Shown: positions 15,133 to 19,613 of the stretch, piece after piece
How the letters are laid out: each line of letters opens with the position of its first letter
Numbering within the stretch: position 1 is the stretch's first letter
Assembly: GCA_035651595.1 (NCBI GenBank)
Contig: DASRFJ010000259.1
Span: forward strand, 1-19,613
DNA: 19,613 nucleotides
Source: JAFARZ01 sp035651595
Lineage (GTDB): Bacteria; Actinomycetota; Actinomycetes; Streptosporangiales; Streptosporangiaceae
Direction: 5' to 3'
The notes under the pieces: generated by a model
The model's input: only the letters and a program-made list of their open reading frames with translations
What the model was told of the DNA's origin: nothing
Databases searched by the model: none
Position numbers and translations under genes: made by a program

Positions 15133-15160
15133 GCATTACACCCGTGCCAGAGGTTGTCAA
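15133..15160 (-). promoter_or_regulatory. Promoter of the sugar-uptake operon
   Basis: On the minus strand TTGACA (15160-15155) is an exact -35 box and TAATGC (15138-15133) a -10 box, 16 bases apart. The predicted start is near 15126, giving a leader of about 87 bases before the binding-protein ATG. The lacI gene lies divergently downstream of this region. Confidence 0.65.
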
Positions 15161-15202
15161 GCCTGCGCGCAGGCCGCAGAGTACCTGCTCAGGGCGCCGG
15201 AC

Positions 15203-16318
15203 GTGACCGCACGGCGGGTGACCCTCGCCGACGTCGCCCAGGCAGCGGGCGTGTCGCCGACCGCGGCGTCGTTCGCCCTGTCGGGCCGCGGCCGCCAGAT
15301 GCGCATCTCCGAAGAGGTCGTGCGCCGGGTCCGCGAGGCGGCCAGCGAGCTTCAGTACCGGCCGAACAACGTGTCGGTGAGCCTGCGCAAGGGCATCACG
15401 CGCACGATCGGCTTCATCTCCGACACGGTCGCGACCACGCCGCACGCGGGCACGTTGATCAAGGGAGCGCTGGAGGCCGCGCGCGAACGGGGAAACCTGC
15501 TGTTCATCGGTGAGACCGAGGGAGACCAGGAGCTGGAGCGGCGGCTGATCCAGGCGATGCACGACCGGCGTGCCGACGGCCTGATCTTCACCTCGATGTA
15601 CACCCGCGAGATCGCCGTGCCCAAGACGCTCCTGGACACCCCCGCGGTCCTGCTCAACGCCCTGCCGAAGCAGCCCGCCGCCATCTCGTCGGTCATCCCG
15701 GACGAGGTCGCGGCCGGCCGCGAAGCGGTCGCCGTCCTGCTGCGGGCCGGACACCGGGACGGCATCTACCTGATCGGCGCCGGACCCGGCGAGCTCGAGC
15801 GGCCGCCGGACAGCGTGGCCGCGGTCGAGCGACTGGCCGGCATCGGTCAGGCGCTCGACGCGTCCGGGGCGCGGTACGCGGGGGCGTTCGGCTGTCTTGA
15901 CTGGGAACCGGAGGACGGATACCGCTGTACCCAGGCGCTGCTCGCCGCCGCCCGGCCGCGGGCGCTGATCTGCTTCAACGACCGGCTTGCCCTGGGCGCC
16001 TTCCAGGCGCTCGCCGCCGCTGGCCTCCGGGTCCCGGCGGACGTGTCGGTCATCTCATTCGACGACGACCCGATCGCGTCCTGGCTCAAGCCGCAGCTCA
16101 CCACCCTCGCGCTGCCGCACTACGAACTTGGCAGGCGTGCCGTCGACGTGCTGTTCGGCGGCGACGACCACCCCCGGTCCGACCCAACGGCAACAGTCCA
16201 CCGAGTGCGCATGCCCCTACGCGACCGAGACTCCGTCCACCCCCCAAGCGCTATCGCCTTACCCCCCGCCTGCCACCATGGCGGAAATGCGCCCACGACA
16301 TGTCGCCCGGTCCGGTAA
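15203..16318 (+). CDS. LacI family transcriptional regulator of the sugar-uptake locus
   Basis: This 371-residue repressor has an N-terminal HTH at about residues 6-25 (VTLADVAQAAGVSPTAAS), then the hinge helix region near 45-62 (ASELQYRPNNVSVSLRKG). A periplasmic-binding-protein-like ligand domain (about 65-345) follows, with TRTIGFISD, the DRRADGLIF strand and the late VISFDDDPIASWLKPQLTTL signature. The C-terminus runs about 23 residues past the usual SVHPP ending (His/Pro-rich, ending TCRPVR). GTG 15203 is the start; the ribosome site is weak (AGGGCG). It is divergent from the binding-protein operon, and a LacI-type palindrome lies in the intergenic region, so it is the likely repressor of that operon. 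The inducer is inferred to be the imported sugar. Confidence 0.92.
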   Translation: MTARRVTLADVAQAAGVSPTAASFALSGRGRQMRISEEVVRRVREAASELQYRPNNVSVSLRKGITRTIGFISDTVATTPHAGTLIKGALEAARERGNLLFIGETEGDQELERRLIQAMHDRRADGLIFTSMYTREIAVPKTLLDTPAVLLNALPKQPAAISSVIPDEVAAGREAVAVLLRAGHRDGIYLIGAGPGELERPPDSVAAVERLAGIGQALDASGARYAGAFGCLDWEPEDGYRCTQALLAAARPRALICFNDRLALGAFQALAAAGLRVPADVSVISFDDDPIASWLKPQLTTLALPHYELGRRAVDVLFGGDDHPRSDPTATVHRVRMPLRDRDSVHPPSAIALPPACHHGGNAPTTCRPVR

Positions 16319-16354
16319 AGATGGGCACGGGCTACTAGACGTCCCGAATTACCA

Positions 16355-16391
16355 CGGACACCTACCCTACTCCGGACCCTGCTGGCTTATT
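16355..16391 (+). repeat. Dispersed repeat module C, copy 2
   Basis: This matches 213-249 in the same orientation (cggaca, then ctccggaccctgctggc, then tatt). Here it stands 57 bases before module A copy 2, which is inverted; at copy 1, C and A have the same direction and are eight bases apart. Confidence 0.6.
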
Positions 16392-16448
16392 CCGGGGCTT
16401 GCCGCGGCTCACTGGCTGCCCGGTGGGCCAGCGGCTGGGTTTTCGGCT

Positions 16449-16647
16449 CGATGGGCCTCGATAGCGTGGTGGTTTTCCCCTTTGTGGTAGCGGGACCCTT
16501 GTTCACGAGGGTCGATCCTCCACGAAGGGGTAAACGTCCACGTTGCTGGCGGGATTGCCGGTGCGGTCCTGTACCGGTAGTCGCACACTGCACTCCAGGC
16601 ACAGGCAGCGCGCACGCGGCCAGCCCCGGCGGCCGGCCCGGGGCCAT
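16449..16647 (-). repeat. Dispersed structured repeat, module A copy 2 (inverted)
   Basis: The minus strand of this segment aligns with 258-464 along almost the full length at roughly 80-85% identity, with a small deletion near its start and a one-base shift in the middle. The core pairs as ccccttcgtgg with ccacaaagggg; relative to copy 1 one A-U pair has become a G-U pair. An additional GACCCT/AGGGTC stem closes the top, and the basal CGTGG/CCACG stem is kept. A six-base block inside the stem differs completely, with loss of its pairing. The gap (16319-16875) contains no gene I can support. Confidence 0.8.
16477..16530. terminator. Hairpin core of module A copy 2
   Basis: Arms 16477-16487 and 16520-16530 (11 pairs, one of them G-U in the minus-strand RNA) enclose inner arms 16494-16499 and 16508-16513 (6 perfect pairs) with an eight-base loop. 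It is placed downstream of both lacI and the NmrA-like gene, so it could end transcripts from either side. Confidence 0.5.
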
Positions 16648-16720
16648 GCAATACAGGGGGGTATGCGGTCTGGTTTGCCCTGCTATGTGGGCCTGCGTTC
16701 CGCTGGTTCGCGTGGCTTGT

Positions 16721-16778
16721 TTCATGATCACGAAGGGTTTTACGTGCTCTGGGCCGTAAAACCCTTCATGATCATGAA
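16721..16778. terminator. Long 24-bp hairpin in the lacI / NmrA convergent gap
   Basis: Arms 16721-16744 and 16755-16778 match at 23 of 24 positions around a ten-base loop (16745-16754). The single mismatch is a G-U pair in RNA made leftward. The arms contain cgaagggttttacg, and the outer part of the right arm, ttcatgatcatgaa, is itself a palindrome. Downstream of both convergent genes, it may be a bidirectional terminator, but its length and AT-rich make-up are unusual for this GC-rich region and it may be a separate repeat element. Confidence 0.65.
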
Positions 16779-16782
16779 CTAT

Positions 16783-16799
16783 ATACCAACAGGGGGTAT
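16783..16799. promoter_or_regulatory. CsoR-like palindrome, orphan
   Basis: On the minus strand the sequence ATACCCCCTGTTGGTAT has the layout of CsoR-family copper-repressor operators (ATACCCnnnnGGGGGTAT-like, 17 bases). A similar partial site, ATACAGGGGGGTAT, occurs at about 16650-16663. No copper gene or start codon lies beside it, so it may be a relic or coincidental. Confidence 0.25.
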
Positions 16800-16875
16800 A
16801 GAGATCGTTCACTCATTCGAATATTTCGCCTCTACGCTTGGTGAACAGTTGCGGCGCGAGCCCGTCCGGCGACAG

Positions 16876-17766
16876 CTACTGCCGCGAAAGCACGTCGATG
16901 CACCACTGCCGGAACGTGGTCGGAGTGGTGAGTTCGGGCGTGCGTGTGACGCCATTGTCCAGGCCCTGGTCCTTGGCGAGCGCCATGTCGAGCATGCCTT
17001 GGGCCATCGGTTCGGAGTAACCGAAGCCGAGAAAATTGTTCTTGTATGTCTCAGCCGGCGTGCGCTGGTAACGGACCGGTTTGCCGAGGACTTCGGACAT
17101 GATCGCGGCCATGTCCTGCTGGCTCAGGTCCTCGGGGCCGAGCACCGGCACCTCCTCGGCCCCGGTCCACGAGCGGTCTAGCAGCAGTCGCGCGGCGACC
17201 GTGGCGATGTCCCGGGTGGCCACGGTGGGCGCCTTCAGGTCCGGCCGGCCCGGGCCGTAAAACACGCCTTGGTCCCTGATCGGCCCGGCCTGGCGCAGCA
17301 GATTGTCCATGAAGGACGGCATACACAGCGCCCGGTACGGCACGCCGGTGGCCGCGATCAGGTCGTCCATCGCCAGTGACCCGGTGACCAGGCCGGCCTG
17401 GCCGGCTACCGAGGTGCCGCGGCCGAGCGCCGAGATGCCGACCACACGCCCGGCATCTTGACGCTTGAACGCTTCCGCGGCCGGCTGGCTGAAGCCGGCG
17501 TATGCCGCCTCGACGCTGGCGGCCTTCGGGTCGGCGGGCACCAGCCAGAACACCGCGTCGGCACCGGCGAACGCGGTTGCCACGACCGCCGGGTCGCGGT
17601 GCGAGCCGCGAACGATCTCGACCCGCTCCGCGACGCCGGGCGCCAGCCGCGCCGGATCCCGGGCCACGACGCGCACGGCGCCGGCGGCGCCGCCGGCGCC
17701 GCCGGCGAGCAGGTTCTGCACAACTTGGCGGCCGATGCCGCTGGTGGGAGCCGTAATCACGATCAT
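16876..17766 (-). CDS. NmrA-like NAD(P)-binding oxidoreductase / sensor
   Basis: This 296-residue cytoplasmic Rossmann protein is of the NmrA/atypical SDR family. MIVITAPTSGIGRQVV at the N-terminus is the dinucleotide loop, in the variant form S-G-I-G instead of G-x-x-G-x-x-G. VRVVARDPARL follows with the Arg that usually prefers NADP. ADAVFWLVPAD and RVVGISALGRG continue the fold. A classical catalytic Tyr-x3-Lys is not evident, as usual for NmrA-like proteins, which act as reductases on quinone- or nitro-like compounds or as redox sensors. PYRALCMPSFMDNLL near 170 is typical for the family. ATG 17766 is the start, with no clear ribosome site. It is divergent from a LysR gene across 68 bases, a common pairing in which LysR controls the oxidoreductase. 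A GC-rich tract coding Ala/Gly (about 17676-17707) may be prone to slippage. Confidence 0.87.
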   Translation of the reverse strand: MIVITAPTSGIGRQVVQNLLAGGAGGAAGAVRVVARDPARLAPGVAERVEIVRGSHRDPAVVATAFAGADAVFWLVPADPKAASVEAAYAGFSQPAAEAFKRQDAGRVVGISALGRGTSVAGQAGLVTGSLAMDDLIAATGVPYRALCMPSFMDNLLRQAGPIRDQGVFYGPGRPDLKAPTVATRDIATVAARLLLDRSWTGAEEVPVLGPEDLSQQDMAAIMSEVLGKPVRYQRTPAETYKNNFLGFGYSEPMAQGMLDMALAKDQGLDNGVTRTPELTTPTTFRQWCIDVLSRQ

Positions 17767-17768
17767 GG

Positions 17769-17812
17769 GTCAAGTACATGCGGCTCGCCGCCGGGGACCA
17801 ACATCGCTTGAC
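17769..17812. promoter_or_regulatory. Inverted repeat in the NmrA / LysR divergent promoter
   Basis: GTCAAG (17769-17774) and CTTGAC (17807-17812) are perfect arms; extended comparison of GTCAAGTACATG with the opposite-strand GTCAAGCGATGT shows further similarity. Two half sites at such distance fit LysR binding at a divergent promoter. GATACT (17821-17826) may be the -10 of the LysR gene, giving a start at about its ATG. Confidence 0.35.
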
Positions 17813-17834
17813 TATGGATTGATACTTTGAGGAT

Positions 17835-18713
17835 ATGAGTGAGCTGGAGACCCGGCAGCTGCGCTATTTCGTCGCGGTGGCCGAGGAGCTGCACTTCGGG
17901 CGGGCAGCCGAGCGTCTCGGCATCGCGCAGCCGCCGTTGTCCAAGGCCATCCGCGACCTGGAACGGCAGCTCGGCGTGCAGTTGCTGACTCGCACCACCC
18001 GCCAGGTCTCGCTCACAACGGCCGGACAGACGCTGCTGGCCGACGCCCGGGCCGTGCTGGATGCCGCGGCGGCCGCGGCGCGACGGGCCCGGCGCGCGGG
18101 GCACCCGGAACAGAAGTTGCGGGTGGCGCTCAAGGCTGACTTCGACGCCGGGTTGCTGCCGCTGATTCTGGACGCCTACGACGCGCTGCCCGTGGAGCTG
18201 GTACTGGGCGGACCGGGGGACCAGGTGCCCGCGCTACGGGATGGGCGGGCCGACGTGGCGCTGGTGCCCACGCCGTTCGACGGGCACGGGCTGGACAGCG
18301 AGGTACTTGTGACCGGGCCGTTGCTGGTCGCGCTGCCGGCCGCGGATCCGCTCGCCGCGCGGACCACGATCCGGCTGCGCGACCTCGCCGGACGGCGGCT
18401 GCCGAACGGCGCACGTGCCGACAGCGGCAACGCGACGCCGCCACCGCCGGGGAGCGCCCTGGTCAAGGATCTCTCGCAACTGTTCAACCTGGTGGAGGTG
18501 GGAGAGTTCGTCTGGTTCCTGCCGGCCTGGGTAGCCCGCCGGTTCCCGCGGCCGAACATCGCCTACCGCCCGGTGCCGGAGCTGGCGCCGGCGGCGCTGT
18601 CGGTTGCCTGGCTCGCCGAGTCCCGGTCCCCGGCCGTCGCGGCCTTCGTCCGCATCGCCCAACAGGTAGCGGCAACGCCCCAGCTGGACTCGCCGGTCAG
18701 CGGCAGGCGATAA
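17835..18713 (+). CDS. LysR family transcriptional regulator
   Basis: This 292-residue protein has the LysR winged helix at residues about 5-66: ETRQLRYFVAVAEELHFGRA, then AERLGIAQPPLSKAIRDLE with the recognition helix, and the wing LLTRTTRQVSLTTAGQTLL. The effector domain follows from about 95 (KLRVALKADFDAGLLPLIL) to about 280. It is slightly degenerate, with a Pro-rich insert near 200 (ATPPPPGSAL). ATG 17835 has GAGG only two bases before it, too near for a normal ribosome site, so leaderless translation is likely. Divergent position suggests control of the NmrA-like gene, with an unknown inducer. Its stop is 17 bases from the end of the convergent regulator gene. Confidence 0.92.
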   Translation: MSELETRQLRYFVAVAEELHFGRAAERLGIAQPPLSKAIRDLERQLGVQLLTRTTRQVSLTTAGQTLLADARAVLDAAAAAARRARRAGHPEQKLRVALKADFDAGLLPLILDAYDALPVELVLGGPGDQVPALRDGRADVALVPTPFDGHGLDSEVLVTGPLLVALPAADPLAARTTIRLRDLAGRRLPNGARADSGNATPPPPGSALVKDLSQLFNLVEVGEFVWFLPAWVARRFPRPNIAYRPVPELAPAALSVAWLAESRSPAVAAFVRIAQQVAATPQLDSPVSGRR

Positions 18714-18719
18714 CTGCCG
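18701..18719. terminator. Small hairpin over the LysR stop codon
   Basis: CGGCAG (18701-18706) pairs with CTGCCG (18714-18719) over a seven-base loop that includes the end of the LysR stop TAA (18711-18713). Between convergent genes only 17 bases apart, it may serve as a weak shared terminator. Confidence 0.4.
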
Positions 18720-18730
18720 GACCGCTGCGG

Positions 18731-19066
18731 CTACGCGTCGGTGCCGCCGACGATGCGGTGCAGGGCGGCGACGTGGCCTCGGTAGGCGGACCGGCCGGCC
18801 GGGGTGAGGCGGAGCCAGACCCGCTGCCGGGTGTCGCGGACGGCGCGGCGCTGGGTGAGGTAGCCGGCGTCGGCGAGCGCGGACAGGTGCTTGCTGAGGG
18901 CGGACTTGCTGATGTCGAGCAGGGTCAGCAGGGCGCCGAACTCGATCTCCCTGACCGTGTCCAGGGCCGCGCAGACCCGCAGCCGTACCGGGGCGTGGAT
19001 CAGCTCATCGAAGCCGTCCGCGATGGCCGGCTGGGCGGCCTGAGCGATGTGCTGCGGGGGGGTCAC
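18731..19066 (-). CDS. Small winged-helix transcriptional regulator
   Basis: This 111-residue cytoplasmic DNA-binding protein is of the MarR/ArsR-like winged-helix (HTH_34) type. ELIHAPVRLRVCAAL is the first helix, FGALLTLLDISKSALSKHLS contains the recognition helix (about 51-65), and YLTQRRAVRDTRQRVWLRLT is the wing. No sensor domain is present. The start is GTG 19066-19064, overlapping the preceding membrane-protein TGA as GTGA; the frame is open upstream, but that part is only a shadow of the membrane gene. Pairs of such a regulator with a small membrane protein are frequent in actinobacteria; there the regulator usually represses its own operon, and the twin palindromes at the promoter are the obvious target. 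Confidence 0.87.
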   Translation of the reverse strand: MTPPQHIAQAAQPAIADGFDELIHAPVRLRVCAALDTVREIEFGALLTLLDISKSALSKHLSALADAGYLTQRRAVRDTRQRVWLRLTPAGRSAYRGHVAALHRIVGGTDA

Positions 19067-19500
19067 CGGCGGGCGGCCCGCGCGCTCAGCGTGAGCCCGG
19101 TGCCGGCGAACAGGACGAACAGCAGTACCGCGGCCGCGACCGGTGGCCAGGACGCGAACTTCGACGCGATCGCGCCGGCGAGTATCACCAGCGCCGCCGG
19201 GCCGTACAGCACGATCCGTTCGCGCTGCCTGGCCGCACCGCCGGCCCAGCCCTCGCAGACCCCGCGCGCCCGGCCCGCCGCCAGCGCGATGATGACCAGC
19301 GCCGCCGCGACCGGGACCGTGGCCGCCAGCGCCCGCCAGCCGGACAGCCCGATGGTGAGGGACAGGCCGCCCAGGGCGGCCCCGGTCGCTGGCCAGTACC
19401 ACGCCGGGTACCCGCGCCATGCCACGCGCCTGCGGCTGTCCCGTACCGACGCCAGCGCCGCCGATGCCTCATCCCGGGTGACCGGTTCATTAGTTTCCAT
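19063..19500 (-). CDS. Small four-span membrane protein paired with regulator
   Basis: This 145-residue protein has a hydrophilic N-terminus (METNEPVTRDEASAALASV), then four probable spans at about 35-54, 57-76, 96-114 and 118-138, and ends in basic residues. I do not recognise a function; similar proteins are annotated only as hypothetical membrane proteins beside winged-helix regulators. I chose ATG 19500 over the longer open frame beginning at 19581, because 19500 lies seven bases after a good -10 box and the longer N-terminus would run across the operators. It is the first gene of a two-gene operon and probably leaderless. It may act as a partner or signal source for the regulator, which is speculation. 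Confidence 0.8.
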   Translation of the reverse strand: METNEPVTRDEASAALASVRDSRRRVAWRGYPAWYWPATGAALGGLSLTIGLSGWRALAATVPVAAALVIIALAAGRARGVCEGWAGGAARQRERIVLYGPAALVILAGAIASKFASWPPVAAAVLLFVLFAGTGLTLSARAARR

Positions 19501-19509
19501 GATGGAAAC
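19493..19509. promoter_or_regulatory. Operator 1, 17-bp palindrome over the start codon
   Basis: GTTTCCATGATGGAAAC has perfect seven-base arms around TGA. It covers the ATG of the membrane protein and the inferred transcription start. Confidence 0.75.
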
Positions 19510-19536
19510 TCTATGGTTTCCGCGATGGAAACGCAA
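19508..19536 (-). promoter_or_regulatory. Leaderless promoter of the membrane protein-regulator operon
   Basis: On the minus strand TTGCGT (19536-19531) and TAGAGT (19513-19508) are 17 bases apart. The -10 box is followed by seven bases and then the ATG, so the transcript would start at or next to the start codon. Operator 2 lies mainly in the spacer and operator 1 just after the -10. Confidence 0.6.
19516..19532. promoter_or_regulatory. Operator 2, 17-bp palindrome in the promoter spacer
   Basis: GTTTCCGCGATGGAAAC differs from operator 1 at two positions and starts 23 bases away, about two helical turns. Six of seven arm pairs are kept. Bases 19537-19613 beyond it show no gene I can support. 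Confidence 0.72.
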
Positions 19537-19613
19537 GAGGCGGCGCTTCGGCTGGATCAAGGACACGCGCTGGCATGGCATGCTCAGGCCATGGGAGATC
19601 CTCGCCGGGGGCG

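Noticed and set aside
465..16448. A 16-kb island bounded by the inverted module A copies
   Set aside because: The copies are too diverged and contain no integrase, transposase or tRNA target; gene content inside and outside looks alike in composition, so an island is not supported.
16319..16875. Short open frames in the lacI / NmrA gap
   Set aside because: They cross the repeat and hairpins in several frames with no motif or ribosome site; the gap is better explained by non-coding repeats.
19501..19581. Longer N-terminus of the small membrane protein (start near 19581)
   Set aside because: It would translate across the promoter and both palindromes; ATG 19500 fits the promoter and a normal N-terminus.
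19574..19613. Possible start of a rightward gene at the right edge (ATG 19574, 19579 or 19591)
   Set aside because: Too few codons are visible to recognise anything, and no ribosome site decides among them.

Overview
The window is GC-rich throughout, uses many GTG starts, packs genes tightly and shows GTGA stop/start overlaps. It also carries a putative mycothiol-dependent enzyme, Tat and lipoprotein signals and apparently leaderless promoters. Together these point to a high-GC actinobacterium with a large soil-type genome. I cannot name the genus from this sequence.

Layout. (1) 1-185 is the tail of a GNAT acetyltransferase, followed by a convergent gap (186-507) holding a structured dispersed repeat. 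(2) 508-2002 is a divergent pair, a MDMPI/DinB-fold protein and an ArsR-SRPBCC fusion regulator, sharing a palindromic operator. (3) 2008-5134 has a Tat/lipoprotein GH2 glycosidase and a divergent small membrane protein. (4) 5247-11059 has a large secreted GH15 glucodextranase-like enzyme, a DHA2-type MFS exporter and a TetR regulator, with an isoprenylcysteine-methyltransferase-like gene encoded antisense inside the MFS reading frame. (5) 10981-16318 is a complete LacI-controlled sugar uptake locus: a lipoprotein binding protein, two permeases and a GH32-like glycosidase on the minus strand, with the LacI regulator divergent. It has a readable promoter/operator but no ATPase, so a shared MsiK-type ATPase elsewhere is presumed. 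(6) 16319-16875 is a gene-free convergent gap with an inverted copy of the first repeat, a very long hairpin and a CsoR-like palindrome. (7) 16876-18713 is an NmrA-like oxidoreductase divergent from a LysR regulator. (8) 18731-19500 is a two-gene operon of a small winged-helix regulator and a membrane protein, driven by an apparently leaderless promoter straddled by twin 17-bp palindromes.

Three glycosidases of different families (GH2, GH15, GH32-like), one sugar importer and several one-component regulators suggest an accessory carbohydrate-scavenging region. GH15 would cut alpha-glucans outside the cell and GH2 would act at the cell surface. The LacI locus would import a fructoside-like oligosaccharide and GH32 would cleave it in the cytoplasm; substrates are inferred from family only.

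The most unusual signals are: the modular repeat found in both large convergent gaps, with its second module inverted relative to the first and a base-paired core preserved despite divergence; the GH32-like gene without any ATG, GTG or TTG start, apparently beginning at a CTG in a CTGA overlap; the MFS frame reading about 138 codons through an antisense methyltransferase gene to an ATGA junction with TetR; and the twin-operator leaderless promoter at the right end.
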